A stretch of DNA of 64,000 bases from CAZQYC01 sp964597495. GTDB taxonomy: Bacteria; Pseudomonadota; Gammaproteobacteria; Steroidobacterales; Steroidobacteraceae. This document shows, piece after piece, positions 1-7,316 of this stretch. The notes under the pieces are model-generated. The model searched no databases, was not told the DNA's origin, and worked only from the letters and a program-made list of their open reading frames with translations. Each line of letters opens with the position of its first letter. Within the stretch, counting starts at the first letter, position 1. The DNA lies in NCBI GenBank assembly GCA_964597495.1, contig CAZQYC010000007.1, positions 1-64,000 of the forward strand. Reading direction: 5' to 3'. A program made the position numbers and the translations under genes.

Positions 1-1884
1 AGGAGGTCGGTGATGGAAACACCGCAGCAGTTTTGGATGCGGATTGCCGCTTCCTTGAGCGTCACCGTGCAGGAAGCGATCGAGTTGTACGACCTGTTCT
101 CTTCGCTCGACTACATTCCAAGTTCACCGACACTCTTCAATGCCGGCACGCGCCACGAGCAACTGTCCAGCTGCTTCCTGCTCGATTCGCCGCAGGACTC
201 GCTGGAGTCGATTTACGACCGCTACAAGGACATCGCGCTCTTGTCGAAATTCTCGGGCGGCATCGGCGTGGCATGGCACCGCGTGCGCAGCGAAGGGTCG
301 CTGATCCGTGCGACCAACGGTTTGTCGAACGGCGTGGTGCCCTGGCTCAAGACGCTCGATTCTTCCATTGCCGCCGTCAATCAAGGCGGCAAGCGCAAGG
401 GCGCGGCCTGCGTGTATCTCGAACCCTGGCATGCCGATGTCGAAGCGTTTCTCGAATTGCGCGACAACACCGGCGACGAAGGGCGGCGTACGCACCATCT
501 CAATCTTGCAAACTGGATTCCCGATTTATTCATGCGCCGCGTCGAGAGCGACCAAGCGTGGTCGCTATTCGATCCTGCGGACGTTCCCGAGCTGCCGGAT
601 TTGTTCGGGATTGCGTTTGAAGATGCCTACGTGCAAGCGGAAGCGAAGGGCCTTGCCAAGAAGTCTCTGCGCGCACGGGATCTCTATGCGCGCATGATGC
701 GCGTGCTGGCGCAAACGGGTAACGGCTGGATGACGTTCAAGGATAAATCGAACCTGGCTTGCAATCAGACGGCCAAGCCGGGTTCGACGGTGCATCTGTC
801 GAACCTCTGCACGGAAATTCTCGAAGTGACCGGCAGCGGCGAAACGGCCGTTTGCAATTTAGGCTCGATCAATCTTGCGCGACATCTTCACTCCCGGTCG
901 CCGGGAGAGGGGCGGGGAGAGGGAGGAGGCGAGAGCCGCTTCGATTTCGACAAGCTTGCGCACACGGTCGAGATCGCCGTGCGACAGCTGGATCGCGTGA
1001 TCGATCTCAATTTCTATCCCATCGCCACCGCGCGCGCATCCAACATGCGCTGGCGGCCGGTCGGTCTTGGGCTCATGGGATTGCAGGACGTATTTTTCAA
1101 GTTGCGTCTTCCGTTCGACAGCGAGCCGGCGCGCAAGCTCTCCGCTCGGATTTCCGAAACGATTTACTATCACGCGTTGCGCGTGTCGATGGAACTTGCG
1201 CGACAGCAGGGTCCGCATGATGCCTTCGCCGAGACGCGCGCGGCACAAGGCGAGCTTCAATTCGACGCCTGGAACGTAACGCCCACCGATTCGGAGCGGT
1301 GGGACCAACTGCGCAGGGACATTCAGGCGCATGGTTTGCGCAACAGCTTGCTGATCGCGATTGCCCCCACGGCGACGATCGCATCGATCGCCGGTTGCTA
1401 TGAATGCATCGAACCGCAGCTGTCCAATCTATTTAAACGCGAAACGTTGTCGGGTGACTTCCTCCAGATAAACCGCTACCTCGTCGACGAACTCAAGGAG
1501 CTTGGATTGTGGACCGAGGAAATGCGGAACGCGGTCAAGCTCGCCGACGGATCAGTGCAGGGATTGAAAGAGCTGCCAGAGGAGCTGCGCGCGATTTATC
1601 GCACGGCGTGGGAATTGCCAATGCGTGCATTGATCGATCTCGCGGCGGAGCGAGGTCCATTCATCGATCAAAGCCAATCGCTCAATTTGTTCATGGCCAA
1701 TCCCAATATCGGCCAGCTGTCGAGCATGTACATGTATGCGTGGAAGCGGGGATTGAAGACCACGTATTACCTGAGATCGCGCCCTGCCACGCAGATCGCG
1801 AAGACGACGGTGCAGAAGAGCAACGATGCTGAGGCGGTCATGTGCTCGCTCGAAAATCCGGAACAATGCGAGGCGTGCCAATGA
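1..1884 (+). CDS. nrdA: Ribonucleotide reductase large subunit, class Ia (5'-truncated)
   Basis: Catalytic alpha subunit that reduces ribonucleoside diphosphates to deoxyribonucleotides. The frame is open from base 1, so the N-terminal part, including any ATP-cone, lies outside the window. Visible catalytic residues are the redox Cys at 172-174 (LSSC), the SNLCTEI block with the radical Cys at 808-810 and Glu at 814-816, the partner redox Cys at 853-855 (AVCNLGS), and the radical-transfer Tyr pair at 1765-1770. The C-terminus ends in CEAC, the usual re-reduction cysteine pair. A G/C-rich palindromic repeat at about 889-936 is translated in frame as a Ser/Gly/Glu/Arg-rich loop just after the catalytic core. 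The stop overlaps the nrdB start (ATGA). Confidence 0.95.
   Translation, partial: RRSVMETPQQFWMRIAASLSVTVQEAIELYDLFSSLDYIPSSPTLFNAGTRHEQLSSCFLLDSPQDSLESIYDRYKDIALLSKFSGGIGVAWHRVRSEGSLIRATNGLSNGVVPWLKTLDSSIAAVNQGGKRKGAACVYLEPWHADVEAFLELRDNTGDEGRRTHHLNLANWIPDLFMRRVESDQAWSLFDPADVPELPDLFGIAFEDAYVQAEAKGLAKKSLRARDLYARMMRVLAQTGNGWMTFKDKSNLACNQTAKPGSTVHLSNLCTEILEVTGSGETAVCNLGSINLARHLHSRSPGEGRGEGGGESRFDFDKLAHTVEIAVRQLDRVIDLNFYPIATARASNMRWRPVGLGLMGLQDVFFKLRLPFDSEPARKLSARISETIYYHALRVSMELARQQGPHDAFAETRAAQGELQFDAWNVTPTDSERWDQLRRDIQAHGLRNSLLIAIAPTATIASIAGCYECIEPQLSNLFKRETLSGDFLQINRYLVDELKELGLWTEEMRNAVKLADGSVQGLKELPEELRAIYRTAWELPMRALIDLAAERGPFIDQSQSLNLFMANPNIGQLSSMYMYAWKRGLKTTYYLRSRPATQIAKTTVQKSNDAEAVMCSLENPEQCEACQ
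889..936. repeat. GGGAGAGG palindromic repeat inside nrdA
   Basis: The sequence contains CCCGGTCGCCGGGAGAGG followed by further GGGAGAGGG. It is in frame with nrdA and adds about 15 residues. It is the same family as the copies in nrdB (1925-2255), upstream of the glycosyltransferase gene (22577-22605) and upstream of motC (51390-51412). Confidence 0.6.
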
Positions 1885-3251
1885 ACGACGAAATCAAGTT
1901 TTTTCCTGAGGCGCTCGCGCAGATGCCCTCACTCCACCCCTCTCCCGCAACCGGGAGAGGGAGTTGGACATCTCTTCATATGCAGCAGAACAAGACATCT
2001 CTCCCGGTTGCGGGAGAGGGGATTTCTTCACCCTCTCCCCAGCCCTCTCCCGTCAAGGGAGAGGGGGTCAGAGCGATGAGCGATAGCATAGCGACTGCGT
2101 CATGCACCTCTCCCCTTGCGGGGCGAGTCGAGGATGCTTTTCCAACGACACTCAATGTGTCGTTGGACCGAGCGAGCGCCAATGCAGGGATAGCATTGGC
2201 TGGGGTCGGACAGGAGTCCCTTTCGACGGTCGCGCAGAGCGCGGGAGAGGGAGGGCTTCTCAATCCTGGCTTCAATCTCACTCTTCGTCCCATGCGCTAC
2301 CCGCGTTTCTACGAGATGTATCGCGCGGCGATCAAAAACACTTGGACCGTGGAGGAGATCGATTTTCAAATCGATCTTGGACAATTGCGGCAACGTATGA
2401 CGTCCGCCGATCGGCACTTGATCGAGCGATTGGTGGCCTTCTTTGCTACGGGCGATTCCATCGTATCGAATAATCTGGTGATTAGCTTGTATCGGCATAT
2501 CAATTCGCCGGAGGCGCGGATGTATCTGTCGCGCCAGTTGTATGAGGAGGCGCTGCACATCCAGTTCTATCTGACGCTGCTCGATAACTACGTTCCCGAT
2601 CAAGTGCGGCGAGCGGAAGCGTTCGCGGCCATCGATACGATTCCGTCGATCAGGCGCAAGGCCGAATTCTGCAAGCGCTGGACCGACGAAGTCTACGGAC
2701 TGCAAAGCATTGCCACGCAGGAGGACAAGCGCCGCTTCTTGCTCAATCTCACCTGCTTTGCTGCATGTATCGAGGGTTTGTTTTTCTTCGGCGCGTTCGC
2801 CTACGTTTATTTCTTGCGATCGCGCGGATTGTTGCCGGGACTGGCCGCCGGCACCGCGTGGGTGTTCCGCGACGAAAGCGCGCATATGGCGTTTGCATTT
2901 GAAGCGCTGGCTACGGTGCGCCGCGAAGAACCGGAATTATTCGATGCCGAGTGGGTCGCTCAAGTGCAGGCGATGATCGACGAAGCCGTCGAATGCGAGT
3001 CGCAATTTGCGGAGGATGTGTTATCCGGCGGCGTTGTCGGTTTGACTCAGCGCGAAATGCGGTTGTACTTGGAGTATGTGGCGGATCAGCGCCTGACGAT
3101 GCTTGGTTTGCCGAAGCGCTTCGGCGCTCGCAATCCGTTTCCCTTTATGGAGCTTCAGGACGTTCAAGAGCTGACGAATTTTTTCGAACGCAGGGTGTCG
3201 GCTTATCAAGTCGCCGTGCAAGGGGAAGTGGCCTTCGATCAAGCATTCTGA
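1881..3251 (+). CDS. nrdB: Ribonucleotide reductase small subunit, class Ia
   Basis: Beta subunit carrying the diiron-tyrosyl radical. The start ATG overlaps the nrdA stop, so the pair is translationally coupled. The ligand block YEEALHIQFY gives Glu223, His226 and the radical Tyr230 in E-x2-H-x3-Y spacing; a second block (FACIEG, DESAH) supplies the other ligands. Tyr rather than Phe argues for class Ia, not Ic. Recognisable NrdB sequence (NPGFNLTLRPM) begins only near residue 126. Residues of about 14-124 are encoded by a run of CTCTCCC/GGGAGAG palindromes (about 1925-2255), so the protein (456 aa) is roughly 100 aa longer than usual. I infer the extension is repeat-derived and dispensable. 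Confidence 0.93.
   Translation: MNDEIKFFPEALAQMPSLHPSPATGRGSWTSLHMQQNKTSLPVAGEGISSPSPQPSPVKGEGVRAMSDSIATASCTSPLAGRVEDAFPTTLNVSLDRASANAGIALAGVGQESLSTVAQSAGEGGLLNPGFNLTLRPMRYPRFYEMYRAAIKNTWTVEEIDFQIDLGQLRQRMTSADRHLIERLVAFFATGDSIVSNNLVISLYRHINSPEARMYLSRQLYEEALHIQFYLTLLDNYVPDQVRRAEAFAAIDTIPSIRRKAEFCKRWTDEVYGLQSIATQEDKRRFLLNLTCFAACIEGLFFFGAFAYVYFLRSRGLLPGLAAGTAWVFRDESAHMAFAFEALATVRREEPELFDAEWVAQVQAMIDEAVECESQFAEDVLSGGVVGLTQREMRLYLEYVADQRLTMLGLPKRFGARNPFPFMELQDVQELTNFFERRVSAYQVAVQGEVAFDQAF
1925..2255. repeat. Cluster of CTCTCCC...GGGAGAG palindromes in the nrdB 5' end
   Basis: At least three palindromic units are visible: CTCTCCCGCAACCGGGAGAG near 1938, CTCTCCCGGTTGCGGGAGAG near 1999, and CCTCTCCCGTCAAGGGAGAGG near 2045. 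Degenerate units lie near 2106 and 2240. The units are in frame and lengthen NrdB. This resembles intragenic palindromic elements known from other bacteria (for example Rickettsia palindromic elements), by analogy only. Confidence 0.65.
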
Positions 3252-3258
3252 AGCGCAC

Positions 3259-3275
3259 TGCCATTAGCTATGGCA
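3259..3275. terminator. Weak hairpin between convergent nrdB and flgN
   Basis: TGCCAT, a 5-nt loop, then ATGGCA. It lies in the 40-nt gap between the nrdB stop and the flgN stop, so it could end either transcript. The stem is short and a clear T-run is lacking. Confidence 0.3.
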
Positions 3276-3291
3276 TGCAGGCCGGTCTATT

Positions 3292-3783
3292 TTATATGGC
3301 GCTGCGGATCATCCGACCGGTGTTGACCGGCGCGTATGTGCCCTGCGGTCCGTAGGTCTTGGCTTGCTTATCGCGTCCGGTGATGATGTCGAGCATGCCT
3401 TCGACTCGCTTCAGTCGCGCGGCGACGATGCGGCCGTTGCGATCGTTTCGATCGCGGCAGCGCGTCGCTTGATCGGCACAACGTTCCCAGTGCGATTTGA
3501 GGGTACCGTGCGGGTCGCACCACTTGATCAATTGTTCGAGTCCGTGCACATCCGTGGATTTTCCCGACATGCGGCAGAGCGTGCGCCGTTCTTCTTCGAC
3601 GCGCACCAAGGCGCCGACGCAGGTTTGGCGATCGGTCCCGGCTTGCTCTAAGCCGTCGATGTCGTTGCTGTTCAAAAAGGAATGTTCGCTGTCGAGCAGC
3701 GCTTCGAGCTGCGTCAGCAGTCGCGTCTCGTCGCTCATCAGGCGAGCAAGATGTTCGCGGCAAAGTTCGGCGTTCATCGACAT
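3292..3783 (-). CDS. flgN: Flagellar export chaperone FlgN
   Basis: Small cytoplasmic chaperone (163 aa) that delivers the hook-filament junction proteins FlgK and FlgL to the export gate. The sequence is mostly helical and charged, with the C-terminal TYGPQGTY-type tail often seen in FlgN of this group. The start could be either Met1 or Met3 (MSMN). It lies 15 bp downstream of flgM on the same strand, the usual flgM-flgN pair, and should be transcribed from the sigma-28 promoter upstream of flgM. The identification rests on position plus overall character, since FlgN proteins are poorly conserved. Confidence 0.85.
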   Translation of the reverse strand: MSMNAELCREHLARLMSDETRLLTQLEALLDSEHSFLNSNDIDGLEQAGTDRQTCVGALVRVEEERRTLCRMSGKSTDVHGLEQLIKWCDPHGTLKSHWERCADQATRCRDRNDRNGRIVAARLKRVEGMLDIITGRDKQAKTYGPQGTYAPVNTGRMIRSAI

Positions 3784-3798
3784 GAATAAGACCGCGCG

Positions 3799-4113
3799 TT
3801 AAGCCAATTCTTTCTCGAGACGCATCAGTTTTTCCGCGATGCGCTCCGGCGACACTTCATAGGTGCCGGATTCGATGGCGGTACGAATCGCCGCAACCCG
3901 GGCCTCGTCGACATCGGGTAAGGTGCGAATCGCCTGTTCCAAGGCAGCCAGCTGCCGAGCCGAATCGGTGATCTGCACGCCTTCACCGCTCGCCGCCGGT
4001 TTCGCGGCCGCGGGTGCTGCTTCGGCCGGGCTCTTGACGCGTTTAACGCCTTGCTCGGATGCAACCTGGACGGGTCGATTGTCGATACCGCCGCTACCAA
4101 TCTTGTTTGTCAC
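3799..4113 (-). CDS. flgM: Anti-sigma-28 factor FlgM
   Basis: FlgM (104 aa) binds FliA and blocks class III flagellar transcription until it is exported through the finished hook-basal body. The N-terminus MTNKI, a disordered Ala/Pro-rich middle, the motif VQITDSARQLAALE and a C-terminal amphipathic segment (IAEKLMRLEKEL) match the FlgM family. A sigma-28 promoter match lies upstream at 4156-4182, giving autoregulation by its own target. cheV and cheR, which sit near flgMN in Pseudomonas, are not present here. Confidence 0.93.
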   Translation of the reverse strand: MTNKIGSGGIDNRPVQVASEQGVKRVKSPAEAAPAAAKPAASGEGVQITDSARQLAALEQAIRTLPDVDEARVAAIRTAIESGTYEVSPERIAEKLMRLEKELA

Positions 4114-4155
4114 GACACACGCTCCTGACTGTCCTTAACAGTCCACATGCGGTTA

Positions 4156-4182
4156 GTAACGGCGGGCGCCATCGAAACTTTA
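4156..4182 (-). promoter_or_regulatory. Sigma-28 (FliA) promoter of flgM-flgN
   Basis: On the minus strand the sequence reads TAAAGTTT, 11 nt, GCCGTTAC. The -35 box is a perfect match to TAAAGTTT, the spacing is exact and the -10 box matches GCCGATAA at 6 of 8 positions. The expected start lies about 35 nt upstream of the flgM ATG. Confidence 0.85.
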
Positions 4183-4353
4183 GTCGCCACCGTCTTCATC
4201 TGCGAAATAATTTGCAGCTGCGTCTAATGCCCCATTGAGGGAAACCGGCAACTGGGTCGCACGCGCCGCTCGGAGGCACGTGGGCACTATGTAACGTATG
4301 CGAGGCGGGCTTGGCAACAACGGCGGGCCTTAGAGAGGCTAGTGTGCGCTGCC

Positions 4354-5097
4354 TCACATTCCCACCCGCACGAGATTCCCTGACTCGACAATGCCTTCGA
4401 CCACTTTAAGTGAAGTGCGATTTTGCACGCGCACGCGGTCCGAATAACCGCCGTCGGCGAGCGCCAAACCCGGCGCACGTACGGCAACCCCCGCGACATC
4501 CACTACGAGGAAGACTTCCTGGCCCCGTTTCACTAAGAGATCTCGTGTGAGTGACTCACTGGACAGAACCGCACCGGCGGCCACTCCCCGCTTGAGATGC
4601 TGGTCGTTCAATGTTGAGAGGTTGCTTGGGTAGGACGCTCCCAGTCCCGGCACTCGGCGCCTCTGAATGTCGACGTCGCTTAGCGAGACATGGGCATCAC
4701 GCGGCAGCGAGTGCTTGAGGACAAGGACCGTTTTTTCCACTTCAACAGTGACAGGCAGATAAATCGTCCAGGCACCGCGCGCCTCGTCTGCGCAGCGCAC
4801 GCCAATGGTATTCCGTGCTGCGATTGCGGCGCCGTTTAAAGTGAAGGCGCGCAAGTCGAAACCGCAATCGGCAAGTTGCAGTCGGCTATCGGGATTGCCG
4901 GCGGTCACAATGAGTTTTGGGTTTATGGACGACTTCGAGTCTTCCGTGACGAACGCCGAGGCAGTATCGAAGACGTAGCGTTCGGCCGCATCACGAATAG
5001 CCGGCAGTGCTTGAATCTTAAGAACACCGCTCTCGTTCGCGCTGGCTTGCACGCTGTAGAGGAGCAAACCCATGACGGCGACAAAAGCGATGCGCAT
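4354..5097 (-). CDS. flgA: Flagellar P-ring assembly chaperone FlgA
   Basis: Periplasmic chaperone needed to build the P-ring from FlgI. I chose the ATG at 5097 because it gives a Sec signal peptide (MRIAFVAVMGLLLYSVQASA). An upstream in-frame ATG at 5226 would add 43 residues and cannot be excluded, since the sigma-54 start site lies upstream of it. The SAF-like C-terminal region and the ending VVEGIVESGNLVRV are typical of FlgA. It is transcribed divergently from flgB and lies 240 bp upstream of flgM. Confidence 0.9.
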   Translation of the reverse strand: MRIAFVAVMGLLLYSVQASANESGVLKIQALPAIRDAAERYVFDTASAFVTEDSKSSINPKLIVTAGNPDSRLQLADCGFDLRAFTLNGAAIAARNTIGVRCADEARGAWTIYLPVTVEVEKTVLVLKHSLPRDAHVSLSDVDIQRRRVPGLGASYPSNLSTLNDQHLKRGVAAGAVLSSESLTRDLLVKRGQEVFLVVDVAGVAVRAPGLALADGGYSDRVRVQNRTSLKVVEGIVESGNLVRVGM

Positions 5098-5273
5098 TAC
5101 GAATAGAGCCGCATCTTTGGTGGCGAAATGGGTGGCGAAGCGACGATGCCATCCGCGCAAATAACTGCGTACGGGATCTTGCGACTCGAGTGCGATCTGC
5201 CGACTTCGAATTCCGAGTGGGGGCATGCGGTTGTCAACTTTCTGGCGAACACGGTTGTGTCCGAAGGAATTGG

Positions 5274-5289
5274 AGCAAGGGACGTGCCA
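5274..5289 (-). promoter_or_regulatory. Sigma-54 promoter of flgA
   Basis: The minus strand reads TGGCACGTCCCTTGCT, a complete match to the -24/-12 consensus (TGGCACG, N4, TTGCW). The predicted start is near 5262. It faces flgA and is divergent from the flgB promoter. Confidence 0.88.
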
Positions 5290-5291
5290 TG

Positions 5292-5331
5292 AATGGCCAA
5301 CTGGCTAACTGGCCGCTGGCCGCTGGTAAGA
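5292..5331. repeat. GGCC-type half element of the intergenic repeat family
   Basis: The sequence GGCCAACTGGCTAACTGGCC followed by GCTGGCCGCTGG resembles the arms found between flhA-flhF and motC-motD. In these the CTAG core has drifted to CTGG or GGCC. No convincing partner arm is visible before flgB. Confidence 0.5.
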
Positions 5332-5456
5332 GGGGAGAAGTATCGTGCGTACGTCTGCCGCCGAGCGGCAATGCATTGCCGCGTCGATGTGACTAAAGTC
5401 GTGTCTTCAACAGAAGAAGCCGGCAATAAACGGCACAAAATGACTTTGCGTGCACG

Positions 5457-5472
5457 TGGCACGGCGATTGCT
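5457..5472 (+). promoter_or_regulatory. Sigma-54 promoter of the flgB operon
   Basis: The sequence reads TGGCACGGCGATTGCT, a full match to the -24/-12 consensus. The predicted start near 5482-5484 is only about 17-28 nt upstream of the GTG candidates for flgB. Confidence 0.88.
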
Positions 5473-5500
5473 AGTACGTCGAGAAGACAGTTTTTCGACG

Positions 5501-5911
5501 GTGAGCAACGTGTCCGACATCAACAGCTATCTCGGCATTCATCCCGCGGCCTTGAGAGTGCGCGCGCAACGCAACGAATTGTTGGCGAACAATTTGGCCA
5601 ATGCGGACACGCCGAAGTTCAAAGCGCGCGACATCGACTTCCGCAGTGCTTTAGCCGCCGCCGGCAGCAAAGACGCCCCGGTGCGCATGACGGCGACGAA
5701 TACCGCGCACATTTCCCCAGGCAATGTCGCCCAGGGCGGTCCTCCCGAATTGAAGTATCGAACTCCCCTTGCTCCTTCGCTCGACGGCAACACCGTCGAC
5801 GTGCAATTAGAGCAAGCCGCCTTCGCTGAAAATGCGGTTCGCTATCAAGCGTCGCTGACGTTCTTGAGCGGAAAATTCCGCGCACTGATGACGGCGATTA
5901 CGGGGCAGTGA
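5501..5911 (+). CDS. flgB: Flagellar basal-body rod protein FlgB
   Basis: Proximal rod component, exported through the flagellar secretion gate. The conserved N-terminal rod motif (RAQRNELLANNLANADTPKFKARD) is present and the C-terminus is helical. I chose GTG at 5501 (136 aa, the normal family length); GTG at 5510 is equally possible. A longer ATG start at 5450 lies inside the sigma-54 promoter region and is unlikely. It is the first gene of the flgBCDEFGHIJKL series. Confidence 0.92.
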   Translation: MSNVSDINSYLGIHPAALRVRAQRNELLANNLANADTPKFKARDIDFRSALAAAGSKDAPVRMTATNTAHISPGNVAQGGPPELKYRTPLAPSLDGNTVDVQLEQAAFAENAVRYQASLTFLSGKFRALMTAITGQ

Positions 5912-5918
5912 TTAAGAA

Positions 5919-6046
5919 GCAGCTAGCCGCTAGCTGCTAGCCAGAGTGCAAAGACAGGCGATAAGAGGTTTTAGATGTTCACCGATGCAGTCACGTTGAG
6001 GTCCTTCTTTTTCTTGCTAGTAGCTAGCGGCTAGTAGCTAGGAGCT
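5919..6046. repeat. CTAG heptamer inverted-pair element, flgB-flgC
   Basis: The left arm (5919-5946) is built from GCTAGCC, GCTAGCT and GCTAGCC units and ends in AGAG. After about 68 nt the right arm (6015-6046) reads the reverse complement with small changes and runs into the GGAGC ribosome binding site of flgC. Confidence 0.85.
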
Positions 6047-6052
6047 TTTTCC

Positions 6053-6469
6053 ATGTCCTCCTTCAAAGTCTTCGACATCGCCGGTTCCGGCATGAGTGCG
6101 CAGTCGGTCCGGCTTAATACGACCGCCAGCAATCTTGCCAACGTGGAGAGTGTGGGTTCGGATCCGAACCAGGTTTACAAAGCAAAGCATCCGATTTTCG
6201 AAGCCGTGCGCGCTGGACTTGCCGCTGCAAAAAATCCGGGCGTGGCCGTCCGTGTTAAAGAGATCGTCGAAAGCCAAGCGACCCCGACGGCGCGTTACGA
6301 ACCCGGAAATCCGCTCGCCGACGCGAAGGGCTACGTCTACGCGCCCAACGTGAATTCGATCGAAGAGATGACGGACATGATCTCCGCCTCGCGCGCGTAT
6401 CAAAACAACGTCGAAGTGATGAACACCTCGAAAGAGATGATGCTCGCGACGTTGAAGCTAGGCTCGTGA
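6053..6469 (+). CDS. flgC: Flagellar basal-body rod protein FlgC
   Basis: Proximal rod protein (138 aa). The N-terminal FDIAGSGMSAQSVRLNTTASNLAN and the C-terminal MTDMISASRAYQNNVEVMN blocks are the standard rod/hook signatures. The ATG is preceded by TAGGAGC, which is the end of the heptamer element. It follows flgB and precedes flgD, each separated by a heptamer element. Confidence 0.95.
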   Translation: MSSFKVFDIAGSGMSAQSVRLNTTASNLANVESVGSDPNQVYKAKHPIFEAVRAGLAAAKNPGVAVRVKEIVESQATPTARYEPGNPLADAKGYVYAPNVNSIEEMTDMISASRAYQNNVEVMNTSKEMMLATLKLGS

Positions 6470-6472
6470 GGG

Positions 6473-6614
6473 AGCTACTAGCCGCTAGCTACTAGCAAGT
6501 AGCCAGAATTTTGGAATGAGAGACAGAAATTTGAACACGCTAACCACCAATGTCAACCAAGTCTGGAGTGCGAAGCACTTCTGGCTAGAGGCTAGCTGCC
6601 AGTAGCTAGAGGCT
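6473..6614. repeat. CTAG heptamer inverted-pair element, flgC-flgD
   Basis: The left arm (6473-6508) starts 4 nt after the flgC stop. The right arm (6580-6614) begins TCTGGCTAG and ends TAGAGGCT, 5 nt before the flgD ATG. The arms are imperfect reverse complements built of 7-nt units. Confidence 0.85.
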
Positions 6615-6618
6615 TCTT

Positions 6619-7284
6619 ATGAACACCACCGACTCCATCAACTCGCTTGCTTCGCAAACCGTCGCCAACAGCGCGGTCAAAGCTCGGGACCGTCTTGATC
6701 AAAAGTCATTCTTGCAGCTCATGATTGCGCAGTTCCGCAATCAGGACCCGACCAAGCCACAGGACCCTGCTCAGTTCCTAGGCCAGCTCGCGCAGTTCAG
6801 TACGGTGTCGGGCATTCAAGAGATGCAAAGTTCCATCGGGTCTTTGTCCGATTCGCTGCGATCGTCAAACGTATTGAGCGGTGCCATTCTGGTGGGGCAT
6901 TCAATCCTCGCGCCGCACGACTCGGCGGTGCGCGCCGATGCTGAAGCAGTGACGGGTGCCGTTGACGTGCCGGCCGGCACGACGAGCGTGCAGATCACGG
7001 TGAAGGATGCGGCCGGTCAACTGGTGCGTCGCTTCGACGTGAAAGCGAGCGAAGGTCTCTCCGAATTTTCTTGGAATGGCGCGACCGACCGTGGCGAAGC
7101 GGCGGCGGCCGGCACGTACACGTTTACGGCTGAAGCACGCGTGCTCGGCAAGAACGAGTCGCTGCCGGTGCTGCTCAACACGCGCGTCGACAGCGTCACG
7201 ATCGATCCGGCCACCAACAATTTGGTTCTTAATACGCGCGGGCTCGGCGCCATCGCCATGCACGATGTGCGGCGGGTCATGTAG
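6619..7284 (+). CDS. flgD: Flagellar hook assembly scaffold FlgD
   Basis: Hook cap needed to polymerise FlgE (221 aa). The N-terminal motif FLQLMIAQFRNQDPTKPQDPAQFLGQLAQFSTV is characteristic. The C-terminal half has the FlgD Ig-like/Tudor region, including an FSWNGATDRGEAAAAGTYTF-type turn. It lies 32 bp upstream of flgE, which has its own ribosome binding site (CGAGGTG). Confidence 0.95.
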   Translation: MNTTDSINSLASQTVANSAVKARDRLDQKSFLQLMIAQFRNQDPTKPQDPAQFLGQLAQFSTVSGIQEMQSSIGSLSDSLRSSNVLSGAILVGHSILAPHDSAVRADAEAVTGAVDVPAGTTSVQITVKDAAGQLVRRFDVKASEGLSEFSWNGATDRGEAAAAGTYTFTAEARVLGKNESLPVLLNTRVDSVTIDPATNNLVLNTRGLGAIAMHDVRRVM

Positions 7285-7316
7285 CGGTCAGTTCATTGTT
7301 CAACGAGGTGTAATTT

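Noticed and set aside
13..1884. Complete NrdA starting at the ATG at base 13
   Set aside because: The frame is open upstream to base 1, and the protein would lack the N-terminal region of class Ia NrdA; the AGGAGG at base 1 is in-frame coding sequence.
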